From Larsenimonas suaedae (GTDB lineage: Bacteria; Pseudomonadota; Gammaproteobacteria; Pseudomonadales; Halomonadaceae): a stretch of DNA of 64,000 bases. How positions within the stretch are numbered: position 1 is the stretch's first letter; every line of letters starts with the position of its first letter. The stretch lies in the NCBI RefSeq assembly GCF_023712105.1, contig NZ_JAMLJI010000001.1, forward strand, positions 496,001 to 560,000. The letters run 5' to 3'. The position numbers were made by a program, and so were the translations under genes. Shown one piece after another: positions 1 to 8,915 of the stretch. The notes under the pieces are model-generated. The model was given only the letters and a program-made list of their open reading frames with translations, was not told where the DNA came from and did no database searches.

Positions 1-2548
1 GTCGGTCGACCGTCAATGACCCGTCGAGGCTCCGCGTCTTCATCGGATCATCGACATTGACCGTAAGCCCGAGTTTTCCCGCCTCGGAAAGGTCAAGGTC
101 AAGGTCGGCACGCGCCCGGGATTGCGTGGCATCAAGACTCAATCGGGCCCGGGTTTGAGGCAATTGCCATGGGCTACCATCGGCGGCCTGGCCTTCAAGG
201 TCCAGCGTGGAGCGAAGCTCGCCATCGGCCTGCCATCTCGTGGCCTGGTTCTGCCAGGCAAGATCGATGTTGCCAAGGGTGGTGCCGCTGGCCTGCCAGC
301 CATCAGGCAGTGCGCTGTTGGCAACGCTCATGGGAATATCATTGAGCGAGAGCGTCATGGCGCCCTTGTCAGCACCAAGGTCGGCCGCCTCGGAAAGACA
401 CAGCGAGCCCCCCTGCTCACGCACGAGACAGAACGGTTCCAGGTGAGCCCGCGACTGATCAAGGCGCACGGTGGCGCGCAGCGGCTCATTGAGCGCAATT
501 CGATCCCCGCGCGAAAGCGTTGTGGCAAGTTGATCGATCGTTGCGGTATAGCGCTGCTTGAGCTGATCGAAGTGCCCGTCCAGATGGCTCGACAGCGCAT
601 CGACTGCGTTATCGGGCCCGCCCTTGGCATCGAGTGCAAGCTGGTGGTCGCTCAATCGGCCGTCAAGCGTCAGCGCAATGCTTGACCAGATTTGTGCGCC
701 GGTTTGAAGCTCGTCAAGCGACAGGTCCACATCAAGTCGCGGGTTGGTCTTGCCGGAGCTGGTGGCCGACAGGCCCAGCTGACCGATCGACAGGGTGTTG
801 AAAGCAAGTGACTGACCTGCAAGACGTGCCTTGGCAACCGGCTTTTCGGCGCTACCGGAAAGCGCAATGGAGCCATCGAGGCGGCCAGCCAGCGTCGGCA
901 GAAGCGTACTTAGATCCGGGGCATTGATGGTCGCATCGAGGTTGTAGGTATTCGAAAGCGTTCCCTTGGCCCGGACACGGTTCGGGCCCTGACGCAGGGC
1001 AAAGCGCTCGATGTCCCAGTGCATGTCGCTGTTACCGGAAAGCGCGGTATCGAGCTGGAACGGTCGATTCTGGACCGTTCCCGTAAGCTTCAATCCCGGC
1101 ACATCGACCGACCATGGGCCTTCCGGCTGCTGGGTAAATTCGACCTTGCCCTGACCGTTCAGGCTTCCGGAAACGGACGGCGTCAGGGCGCCAAGATCAA
1201 GCGAGGCGAGATCGAGCGTTGCGCGGGCAGCGATGCCCTTGGCCCACGAAAGGGTTCCCTCACTGGAAAGCCGGCCCTTTGGCGTTTCAAGGCGAAGCGT
1301 CTGCCAGTCAAACGAGGTTGCATTGCCACTGCCCCGGGCATTGAGTGCCAGAGAGCTGACTTCCGGGCCTGCGCCCTCTCCATCAATTGCAAGGCGATAG
1401 CCGTCAAGGTCGCCTTTCAAACTGGTTGTGAGGGTGTCCAGGGTATAGACGGGCACACCCTTGAATGGCCACTGGGTCTTCTGCGCGGAAAGTGTTATAT
1501 CAAACGGCAAACGTGGGGCCAGCATGTCGGCATTGCCTTTGGCGCTTGCGGTCACGTCGCCTTCGGCCTTGAGCGTCAGTGAGGCATCCGAGGCGTCGCC
1601 CGTGAGTGACAGCGCCAGGCTCTGGCCGGTAAATGGTGTTGCGTTTATCCGGCTGTCGATGTTAAGCGCCATCGGGTAGTTTTCAGAAAGAGTGATCTCG
1701 CCGTTGATGTCGAGCCGACCTTGTGGGGCCTCCAGGTGCGCGCGCTCGATGTTTATGTGGCTGTCGCGCGTTTGAACGGCAAGTTCCAGCGCCTCGATCG
1801 TCTGGACTGGGGTGTCGGGAGCGCTCGTGATACGAGCATTTCTGACGGCCAGAAACGGTAGATCGATATCGACCGGCAGCACGATGCCTGGTAGGTCAAT
1901 ACGATCCGTCGATGGCTCCTGATCCAGCGCCTTGAGCGGGTTATCAATGGCGCCGCCCGTGTTGGCCGGCGCGGGCGCAGGATCGGTCGATGGCGTGACG
2001 GCGGTTGCGTCGTAAAACGGGTCGACAAGCTCGGTGCGGTCGATATGAATCGTATGGCCTTCAAACCGCAGACCTGACGTGAAGCGTGCCCAACCAAGCC
2101 GCGCGCCGTTGGCAAGCGTCACGTTCAGCTGATCGACATCGAGATTACGAACCTCCAACGGAATGGGCGTCGAGAGTCGCCCGTCGCCGTTCGATGCCTC
2201 TTCCGCCTCGGGCGCCTCGCTCGGTGCCGGCTTTAATGTGACGTCGATGTTTTGGCCGGTCAGATCATCGATGCACAGCGCGCCGCTGGTCAGACAGTCG
2301 CTTGACCAATCAAGGCGCAGCGTCTCCGCGCGCAGGCTAAGCCCTGCCGTTTCTAGCGATACTCCGGTAAGGGTCAGATCGTCCAGCGGCGCGCCCGAGA
2401 CCGATTGATACTCGATCCAGCCTTTTGACTTGGCGTAACCCAGAAGCTGTTGGGTGCCCCACGGCGACAGCGCAAGCCCCAGGCACAGACACACCAAGGC
2501 GATAAGGCTGATCAGTGTCCAGAAAACGCCCTTGAGTACCTTCTTCAT
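1..2548 (-). CDS. tamB: TamB, translocation and assembly module inner-membrane subunit (partial, cut by left edge)
   Basis: About 849 N-terminal codons of a long open frame that runs off the window; family members are usually 1,200-1,400 residues, so the conserved C-terminal DUF490 part is missing. It starts with a short basic stretch and one hydrophobic segment (residues about 5-28) that would anchor it in the inner membrane. The rest is a periplasmic repeat of short beta-strand segments typical of AsmA/TamB lipid-bridge proteins. With TamA it helps insert some outer-membrane proteins and is implicated in phospholipid transport to the outer membrane. The start codon shares one base with the tamA stop (TGATG), so translation is probably coupled. 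The identity rests on the partner gene and architecture, since the diagnostic domain is off the edge. Confidence 0.9.
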   Translation of the reverse strand, partial: MKKVLKGVFWTLISLIALVCLCLGLALSPWGTQQLLGYAKSKGWIEYQSVSGAPLDDLTLTGVSLETAGLSLRAETLRLDWSSDCLTSGALCIDDLTGQNIDVTLKPAPSEAPEAEEASNGDGRLSTPIPLEVRNLDVDQLNVTLANGARLGWARFTSGLRFEGHTIHIDRTELVDPFYDATAVTPSTDPAPAPANTGGAIDNPLKALDQEPSTDRIDLPGIVLPVDIDLPFLAVRNARITSAPDTPVQTIEALELAVQTRDSHINIERAHLEAPQGRLDINGEITLSENYPMALNIDSRINATPFTGQSLALSLTGDASDASLTLKAEGDVTASAKGNADMLAPRLPFDITLSAQKTQWPFKGVPVYTLDTLTTSLKGDLDGYRLAIDGEGAGPEVSSLALNARGSGNATSFDWQTLRLETPKGRLSSEGTLSWAKGIAARATLDLASLDLGALTPSVSGSLNGQGKVEFTQQPEGPWSVDVPGLKLTGTVQNRPFQLDTALSGNSDMHWDIERFALRQGPNRVRAKGTLSNTYNLDATINAPDLSTLLPTLAGRLDGSIALSGSAEKPVAKARLAGQSLAFNTLSIGQLGLSATSSGKTNPRLDVDLSLDELQTGAQIWSSIALTLDGRLSDHQLALDAKGGPDNAVDALSSHLDGHFDQLKQRYTATIDQLATTLSRGDRIALNEPLRATVRLDQSRAHLEPFCLVREQGGSLCLSEAADLGADKGAMTLSLNDIPMSVANSALPDGWQASGTTLGNIDLAWQNQATRWQADGELRSTLDLEGQAADGSPWQLPQTRARLSLDATQSRARADLDLDLSEAGKLGLTVNVDDPMKTRSLDGSLTVDR

Positions 2549-4380
2549 CAGAATTCAGGCCCTATCGCAAAGTGAATATGTACGCCGGAGTCGTCTTCAT
2601 CACCGATGGGCTTGGCCAGATCGAAACGGATCGGGCCGACCGGTGAAATCCAGCGCACGCCGATGCCGGCGCTGTGTTTGATGTCATTGGGCCACCATTC
2701 ATCGAAGGCGTTACCCGCATCGGTGAATACCGCACCCCACCAATCGCCGGTGATTCGGCGCTGATATTCGGCGGTACTGGTCAACAGATGCTGACCGCCG
2801 AGCAGTTCGCCGTCGTCATTTTCCGGGGAGAGGCTTTCGTAGTCATAGCCGCGAAGGCTGTTGTCGCCGCCGGCAAAAAAGCGTAGCGACGGGGGAATCT
2901 GATCGAAGGTGTCGGTGGCTGTTGCACCGACAGTCACGCGGCCGACAAAGCGGTTATCCGTGCCGAGGCTCGTGATCCACTGTGAGCTGAGTCGCGTTCG
3001 GACAAATCTGGCATCGGAGCCCCAGGCGGGATCCGAGACCTCGAACAGTGCGTCCTGACGGTTGCCGTGCATGGGAAAGCGCTGGTCGTCGACGGCGGTA
3101 CGGCGCCAGCTGACGCCGGGCACCAGAAGGTAGACCGTCGCGTCTTGATCGGCCTGGGTAAAATCTTCACGGGTAGCGCGTACATAGACGCGCTGGTGCC
3201 AGCCGTTGGAGAACTTCCATTGGCGGGCAAGCGCAATCGAGCTTTCAAAGCTTCGGGTATCTTCGTTGTCGATCTTCTTGAGCCCGTAAGGAATTTCCCA
3301 GCTGTCGCGCAGGGGGTTGTCCAGCGGTATGGAATAAAGCCCTTCGAACACGGTTCGAGGCGCAGAGAGGTAGAGCGAATTGTTCCAGCTGTCGCCTCTG
3401 GAGTTGACCCAGGGCTGATCCCAACTGAAGCGAAACCTCGGCCCGACGTCGGTGGCGTAGCCGGCTCCGACTTCGAAGCGGTGCCGGTCGGCAGGCACCA
3501 GATTGACATCGATTGGTACCTCGGCATCACTGGGCGGCCGGATGTTACCGTCCTGTCGGGCGTCAGCGCTCGGTGACTGCCCCAGTTCCGGCGTACCCGG
3601 TGAAGCGATCGTTGTGTCCTCTTCGGCGGTATCAAGTCTAGGGGCGACGGTGATGCTCTTGAACCATCCCATCTGGGACAGGCGCTGATTGTAGGTGGCC
3701 AGGTCGTTGGTTTCGTAATACTCGCCTTCATGAAACGGCATCATGGCTCTCAGACGATTTTCATCGATCTGGCTGCCGGAAATGGTGATGTCGCCATAGC
3801 GATAGCGAGGGCCAGTGTCCATCGACAGGGCCACGTTGGCTTGGTGGGCCCAGGGGCGAATTTCAAGGCGGTGCGTCACAAAGCGCGCATTGAAGTAGCC
3901 GCGCTGAAGCGCCATGTTCTGAAGTTTGGCCTTGAGCCCGTCGTAATCGGCGTGATGAAGCGCCTTGCCCTTTCGGGCCTTGAGCGTACTGCCATCGATC
4001 AAGCGCTTGAGTGCATCATCGTCCGCTCCAGCACCGCTTAATTCGAGCCAGAGGTGATTCAGCTTCACAGGCGTTCCAGGCGTTACCCGAACGGTGACGT
4101 CATCACGGTTTTCAAGGGTGATCTCGAGCTCGGCCGAGTAGTAACCGAACGCGTGCAGCGCCTTTTGCGCCTTGTCGGCCACCTCCGCCTTGTAGCTTTC
4201 AAGGCGCGCGTTTTCAGGAATGGAGATTGGCGCCAGAAAGTTGGCGATATTGGTGGCCGGAGCACCATCGATGCCCTTGACCGAGGCATCGAGTGCGTAT
4301 GCTGAAGCCGGTAGCAGCGACAGAGCGAGTACGGCCGGCCCGGCGTATCTGCCCCACATTGCTGATGACATCCTGGTCAT
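2548..4380 (-). CDS. tamA: TamA, Omp85-family outer membrane assembly factor
   Basis: 610 residues. An N-terminal signal peptide ends near ASAYA (residue about 29). POTRA-like modules follow (about 30-270), then a 16-strand type beta-barrel (about 300-610) ending in Phe, the usual outer-membrane protein signature. The barrel has the expected surface-antigen motifs, such as FFAGGDNSLRGY. TamA is the outer-membrane half of the TamAB machine. The region at about 250-290 between POTRAs and barrel is acidic and low in complexity, perhaps a flexible linker. It lies 18 bp downstream of a coiled-coil gene and overlaps tamB by one base, so the three are probably one transcript. Confidence 0.93.
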   Translation of the reverse strand: MTRMSSAMWGRYAGPAVLALSLLPASAYALDASVKGIDGAPATNIANFLAPISIPENARLESYKAEVADKAQKALHAFGYYSAELEITLENRDDVTVRVTPGTPVKLNHLWLELSGAGADDDALKRLIDGSTLKARKGKALHHADYDGLKAKLQNMALQRGYFNARFVTHRLEIRPWAHQANVALSMDTGPRYRYGDITISGSQIDENRLRAMMPFHEGEYYETNDLATYNQRLSQMGWFKSITVAPRLDTAEEDTTIASPGTPELGQSPSADARQDGNIRPPSDAEVPIDVNLVPADRHRFEVGAGYATDVGPRFRFSWDQPWVNSRGDSWNNSLYLSAPRTVFEGLYSIPLDNPLRDSWEIPYGLKKIDNEDTRSFESSIALARQWKFSNGWHQRVYVRATREDFTQADQDATVYLLVPGVSWRRTAVDDQRFPMHGNRQDALFEVSDPAWGSDARFVRTRLSSQWITSLGTDNRFVGRVTVGATATDTFDQIPPSLRFFAGGDNSLRGYDYESLSPENDDGELLGGQHLLTSTAEYQRRITGDWWGAVFTDAGNAFDEWWPNDIKHSAGIGVRWISPVGPIRFDLAKPIGDEDDSGVHIHFAIGPEF

Positions 4381-4398
4381 GTGTTGTCCGTTCTTGTC

Positions 4399-5337
4399 TT
4401 AATTGTTTTGTTGAAGCCTGTTGACCTCGGTAATGAGCTGGGCAACGCGGCCGCTCAGCTGGCGACGGCTATCGTCCAGTCGATCCAGACGCGTCTCGAT
4501 GGCGTCAAGATCGGTATTTGGTCCTTCATTGTTTGGCCCTTCATTGGCCGCGCGGAGTGCTGTGATGTCCGAGGATTGGGCGTCAAGCTGGTTGGAAAGC
4601 TGAGCCATGGCCTTTTTTTGTTGAGCCAGGTCCTTTTGAAGCTGTGCCAGCTCGTCCGGTGCTTTTTGGCCTTTTTCCAGTTCGTTAAGGCGGCGTTCAA
4701 GGCCCTCGAGCTGTTTGGAGAGGCCACTTTGACGCTTGACGTCTGCTTTTAGTTCATTGAACGATTCACTTTGCTGCTTTTGCCGATCCTGTAGACGCTC
4801 AAGGCGCTCGCGCTGGGAGGTGTCGGCGGCCACCATGGCGCCTTGCTGATGCTTGAGCGTTGTAAGCGTCTGGGTATATTGGTCGATTCGCGCCGATTGC
4901 GCCTCATTTTGCTTTTCAAGGCGAGCGCGCTCGCTTCGAGCATGCTCTTCGGCGGCCGCTACGTTGGACGCTGAAGCGAACTGCTTGTGCTGAGCGCCAA
5001 GCGCCTCGACGTCCTGTTCAAGCTGGGCCGTGGCACTGGCCTGCTGCTCGAGTTTTTTGGACTGGGCGTGCATGCGTGTAATGACGTTTTCAGCGTCGGT
5101 ATCGGAACTATCGCCCAGGGCGCTTTGCAGTGCGCCAAGCTGAGCCTGCGTCTCGGTGAGCTGGCGGTGTTGGTAATAGAAGCCACCGGCCGCACTCAGG
5201 GTGATCACGCCAAGCACTACCCAGATCAAGGCCTTTCTTGAGGACGACGCGCCTGAGCCGCTGTCACCGCACGCCGGTTTGCGCGAGGACGATGTGTTCG
5301 AGGACGTTTTATCGTTGGGGTCGGGCACTATTTGCAT
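4399..5337 (-). CDS. Single-pass membrane coiled-coil protein, function unknown
   Basis: 312 residues. A Ser-rich, polar cytoplasmic N-terminus (1-33) is followed by one transmembrane segment (about 36-55). Most of the rest (about 58-312) is Gln/Glu/Ala/Leu-rich and predicts as a long periplasmic coiled coil with little else. No enzymatic motif is visible. It resembles in outline the HemX or TolA-like class of anchored coiled coils, but I do not recognise a named family. Transcription continues into tamA after 18 bp, so it may be a scaffold for the Tam machine; that is inference from position only. Confidence 0.8.
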   Translation of the reverse strand: MQIVPDPNDKTSSNTSSSRKPACGDSGSGASSSRKALIWVVLGVITLSAAGGFYYQHRQLTETQAQLGALQSALGDSSDTDAENVITRMHAQSKKLEQQASATAQLEQDVEALGAQHKQFASASNVAAAEEHARSERARLEKQNEAQSARIDQYTQTLTTLKHQQGAMVAADTSQRERLERLQDRQKQQSESFNELKADVKRQSGLSKQLEGLERRLNELEKGQKAPDELAQLQKDLAQQKKAMAQLSNQLDAQSSDITALRAANEGPNNEGPNTDLDAIETRLDRLDDSRRQLSGRVAQLITEVNRLQQNN

Positions 5338-5461
5338 GTCTGTTCCGTCGTGATTCGGCGGCCGGGCAAGGATAGATCAGGTGTTTTCCACTAGATCAAC
5401 TACAAAGACAAGACTAACACGCCACAGTTCGCCATTCAGGTTGGCGTGAGCTTAAAAAAAA

Positions 5462-5484
5462 CGGGCTCCAAGGGAGCCCGTTTT
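5462..5484 (-). terminator. Rho-independent terminator after the ugd-like gene
   Basis: A perfect 8-bp stem (CGGGCTCC / GGAGCCCG) with a 3-base loop. On the minus strand it is followed by a run of T (5454-5461), and on the plus strand by TTTT. It sits 17 bp beyond the stop of the galU-linked dehydrogenase homologue and separates that unit from the tam operon. Confidence 0.85.
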
Positions 5485-5500
5485 GATGTCCACCGTCACG

Positions 5501-6787
5501 CTAGCGAGGGTCGGCGCGACGACCGATGCCCCGATAGATGAAGCCCTTGTCAGCCACATAGGCGGGGTCATAGATATTGCGCCCATCAAGAATGAGCGGC
5601 GTTTTGAGCAGAGTGCTCAAGCGCTGCCATTCGGGGTTCCAATACCCTTTCCATTCGGTGACAAGCAGAAGTGCTTCTGCGCCGTCACACGCTTCATAGG
5701 CACTGTTGGCAAGTGTCAGGAGCGGATGGTCACCGAAGAACTCCTTGAGCCGAGGCAATGCCATCGGATCGTGAACCTGCACCTTGACGCCCTGGGCGAA
5801 CAGCGCCTGCATCAGCGCGATCGACGGCGCGTTGTCGATGCTTGCCGTGTGAGGCTTGAACGAGGCGCCCCAAATGGCGACCGTCTTGCCGGCAAGCTGC
5901 CCTTCATAGTGCTGCCAGAGCTTTCTGAACAGGGTTTCCTTCTTGTGCTCGTTAATATCGAGCACTTGCTGCATGAGCTGGGAATCCCTGCCCTTTTCCG
6001 CCTGGATTTCCGAAAGGCGCGTCAAATGCTGGGCAAAGTTCGGGCCACCGAAACCGCACCCCGGGTAGAGGTACTGATGTCCGATGCGAGGGTCGGCGCC
6101 CATGCCTCGTCGTACCACTTCAACGTCGACGTTCATCGTATCGGCAAGGCTTGCCAGCTCGTTCATGTAGCTGATGCGCGTCGCCAGCATGCCGATGATT
6201 GCGAGCTTGGTGAACTCGGCGGCCTTGCAGGGCATCAACTGGAACGAATCTTCGCGCCGGTTGAAGGCGCGCAGCAGTTCACGAATCTGCTTGATGGCAA
6301 ACTCATCATCACTGCCTAGAAGAATGCGGGTCGGCCGGGTGAACATGGCCATCGCCCGCCCTTCTTCCAGCATGTCCGGCAGTGCGACACACGCCTGACC
6401 CGGTCGAGTAAACAGATTCGACAGTGTTTCCGTGTACCCGATCGGGAACGTGCTGTTGTTGACGATGACGAACTCGCCCTTCTCCTTGGCAAGTACGGTC
6501 TGAACCCAGTCTCGGGCGTAGTCGTGCTTGTCGGGATCGAGCGCGAGCCAATAGATGTTAGCCCGGGGCAGCCCGCTCTGCTTGTCGCAAATGGTGAGCG
6601 ACCCCTGTGCGCGCGCCTGATCGAGCTGGGCCTTGAGACCCGGCTCGCTGTTCAGCCACTCGCTCTCTTCGAGCCGTTCAAAGGGCGTGTCGGGGTGCGG
6701 CCACCAATGTACACGGTGGCCAACCATGGAAAGCGCGGTCGCGGCAGTGGCCGCACTCAACGTACTTCCGTGTACAACGACTTGCAT
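5501..6787 (-). CDS. UDP-glucose 6-dehydrogenase family protein lacking catalytic residues (possible pseudoenzyme)
   Basis: 428 residues, full length for the UDP-glucose/GDP-mannose dehydrogenase family, with all three domains. The C-terminal UDP-binding domain is recognisable (WGASFKPHT, DGRNIYDP). The active site is not. The usual GGSCFPKD loop reads GGPNFAQH, so the nucleophilic Cys is Asn250 and the Asp is His254; a Cys sits six residues earlier at 244. In KLAxN the Asn is Ile198, though Lys194 remains. The N-terminal GxGxxG reads GSTLSA, the acidic residue ending the second strand is gone, and the UDP-domain Arg after FKPxTDD is absent. It follows galU by 2 bp, so UDP-glucose is the likely ligand. 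Normal dehydrogenase activity is doubtful; a ligand-sensing or new activity is inference. Confidence 0.8.
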   Translation of the reverse strand: MQVVVHGSTLSAATAATALSMVGHRVHWWPHPDTPFERLEESEWLNSEPGLKAQLDQARAQGSLTICDKQSGLPRANIYWLALDPDKHDYARDWVQTVLAKEKGEFVIVNNSTFPIGYTETLSNLFTRPGQACVALPDMLEEGRAMAMFTRPTRILLGSDDEFAIKQIRELLRAFNRREDSFQLMPCKAAEFTKLAIIGMLATRISYMNELASLADTMNVDVEVVRRGMGADPRIGHQYLYPGCGFGGPNFAQHLTRLSEIQAEKGRDSQLMQQVLDINEHKKETLFRKLWQHYEGQLAGKTVAIWGASFKPHTASIDNAPSIALMQALFAQGVKVQVHDPMALPRLKEFFGDHPLLTLANSAYEACDGAEALLLVTEWKGYWNPEWQRLSTLLKTPLILDGRNIYDPAYVADKGFIYRGIGRRADPR

Positions 6788-6789
6788 GA

Positions 6790-7680
6790 TTATCCCTCTT
6801 GGCTATAGCGGGTCAGAAGTTCACGGAATCCTTCGCCGAATTTCGGATGACGCTTGGCAAAGGACAGCGTGGCTTCCAGGTAGCCTAGCTGATGACCGCA
6901 ATCGTAGGTATCGCCCTGCATGCGATACGCCGCTACGTCGCTTTCTCCGCGAAGCGCGTCGATCGCGTCGGTCAGCTGAATTTCGTTGCCTGCACCCGGC
7001 TTGGTTTCGGCAAGCAGCGGGAAGATGCGGCCCGGAAGCAGGTAACGGCCGATGACGGCAAGGGTAGACGGCTCTTCACCGGTGGCCGGTTTTTCGACCA
7101 TGCCTGTGATCTTGGCGCTCTGACCCGGAGACGGCGCATCGCCTTCGAGGGCCACGATGCCATACTTGTAGGCAACTTCCTGCGGAACGCTTTCAACCAT
7201 GATCTGCGCCTGACCGGTTGCGTCATAGGCTTCGATCATGCCGCGAAGGTCGTTCTTGTCGCGACCGTCACAGTCAACGAGCACGTCCGGCAGAAGAACC
7301 GCGAATGGCTCTTCATCGCCGATGACAGAGCGAGCGCAGGCAACGGCGTGACCGAGGCCGAGGGCCTGATGCTGGCGAACGCTGATGATGGACACATCGC
7401 TTGGGACAATGTTGCGTACTTCATCGAGCAGTTCGTCTTTGCCTTTGGCTTCGAGCTGGTTTTCGAGCTCGAAGTGCGTATCGAAATGGTTTTCGATCGC
7501 TGACTTGGTGGCATGCGTGACGAGAATGATCTCTTTGATGCCTGCTTCGACCGCTTCCTGAACGACGTACTGGATCACCGGCTTGTCGACGATGGTGATC
7601 ATTTCCTTTGGAATGGCCTTGGAGGCAGGCAGACAACGAGTACCAAAACCGGCGACGGGCAAGACTGCTTTACGGATCAT
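6790..7680 (-). CDS. galU: UTP-glucose-1-phosphate uridylyltransferase
   Basis: 296 residues, the normal length. The N-terminal nucleotidyltransferase signature PVAGFGTRCLPASKAIPKEM is intact (first 26 residues) and so is the later MVEKP motif. It makes UDP-glucose from UTP and glucose-1-phosphate, the precursor for surface polysaccharides, and for trehalose via OtsA encoded further along the window. A ribosome site (AAGGA) precedes the ATG. The stop is 2 bp before the dehydrogenase homologue, whose ribosome site (GAGGG) lies inside the galU end, so the two are co-translated. Confidence 0.96.
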   Translation of the reverse strand: MIRKAVLPVAGFGTRCLPASKAIPKEMITIVDKPVIQYVVQEAVEAGIKEIILVTHATKSAIENHFDTHFELENQLEAKGKDELLDEVRNIVPSDVSIISVRQHQALGLGHAVACARSVIGDEEPFAVLLPDVLVDCDGRDKNDLRGMIEAYDATGQAQIMVESVPQEVAYKYGIVALEGDAPSPGQSAKITGMVEKPATGEEPSTLAVIGRYLLPGRIFPLLAETKPGAGNEIQLTDAIDALRGESDVAAYRMQGDTYDCGHQLGYLEATLSFAKRHPKFGEGFRELLTRYSQEG

Positions 7681-7752
7681 TCCTTGGTCCTTTATTTGAT
7701 TGGGGGTGGCAACATATCAGACCGATCATGACATGTCTGTGCGTAACTGGGT

Positions 7753-8799
7753 TTAAACTTTAACATGGTTTTCGATTTTTTCCCGACACGGCGTCTCGAT
7801 GACCCCCTGCTCGGTAACGAGCGCATCGATCAGTGTATGAGGCGTAATATCGAAGGCCGGATTGAAGGCGCGGATGCCGTCCGGCGCGATCCGCGTGCCG
7901 CCTTGATAGAACAACTCGTCTTCCGAGCGCGTCTCTATCGGAATGTGTGACCCATCCGGAATCGAGAGGTCGAACGTGCTGATCGGTGCTGCGACCATGA
8001 CGCGCATGCCGTGATGGCGAGCCGCAATGGCAAGCGTGTAGGTGCCGATCTTGTTGGCAACGTCTCCGTTGGCAGCGATGCGATCAGCACCGACAATGAG
8101 CCACCGGGTTTTGCCGCTTGAAAAGGTCAGTCCTGCGGCACCCTCGGTTTGAAGCGCCATTGAAATGCCGGACTGTTGAAGCTCCCAGGCGGTCAACCGA
8201 GCGCCCTGCATCCAGGGGCGGGTTTCATTGACCACCACATGGTCGATCACCCCTCGAGACCAGGCAGTCTGTATGATGCCGAGCGCCGTTCCATGCCCAC
8301 CGGTTGCAAGTGCCCCGGTGTTGCAGTGCGTCATCACGGCAAAGGACGCGGGTTCCTGCTGCGCCAGAAAGGCGGCGCCGTGCTCGGCCAGCGTGAGGTT
8401 GTTTTCGATGTCTTCTCGATGAATCGCCTCGGCTTCGTGCACAAGGGCATCGATGGCAGGCTGCGGGGCTGAATGCTTTTTAAGTACGCCAAGCATTCGA
8501 TCGATGGCCCATTGAAGATTGACTGCCGTCGGCCGTGACTGGGCCAGGCGAGCACAGTCATCGATGATCGGATCGATCGTGGAGGCCGCCCGGTGAGCGA
8601 TGGCCGAGAGGACAACGCCGTAGGCCGCCGCGATCCCGATGGCCGGCGCCCCACGAACCACCATGGTCTGAATGGCCTCGTTGACCTGATCAACGTGCGT
8701 ACATTCAAGCCAGCGGGTGTCGACGGGCAGCGCCCGCTGATCGAGCAGCCAGAGTGTATTGCCCTGCCAATCGATGGCGCTGTTAAGCGGTGTGCACAT
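7753..8799 (-). CDS. mtnA: S-methyl-5-thioribose-1-phosphate isomerase
   Basis: 348 residues. It belongs to the eIF-2B alpha/MtnA family and converts methylthioribose-1-phosphate to methylthioribulose-1-phosphate in methionine salvage. Catalytic Cys lies in HCNTGALATGGHG and catalytic Asp in GADRIAANGD; VNETRPWMQGARLT is also family-typical. It is divergently placed against mtaD with 116 bp between. The pair, together with ubiG and mupP, matches the gene order of Pseudomonas, where MtaD deaminates methylthioadenosine upstream of MtnA. Confidence 0.95.
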   Translation of the reverse strand: MCTPLNSAIDWQGNTLWLLDQRALPVDTRWLECTHVDQVNEAIQTMVVRGAPAIGIAAAYGVVLSAIAHRAASTIDPIIDDCARLAQSRPTAVNLQWAIDRMLGVLKKHSAPQPAIDALVHEAEAIHREDIENNLTLAEHGAAFLAQQEPASFAVMTHCNTGALATGGHGTALGIIQTAWSRGVIDHVVVNETRPWMQGARLTAWELQQSGISMALQTEGAAGLTFSSGKTRWLIVGADRIAANGDVANKIGTYTLAIAARHHGMRVMVAAPISTFDLSIPDGSHIPIETRSEDELFYQGGTRIAPDGIRAFNPAFDITPHTLIDALVTEQGVIETPCREKIENHVKV

Positions 8800-8915
8800 A
8801 GAAAACGAGTTCCTGAAAAAGAAAGACAGATGTGCAAGCGATTAGGCGCCTGTACCTGACCCCGGCCGGTCTAACCGCTAGAATAGAGATCCATCTTACA
8901 AGGAGCCTATATACG

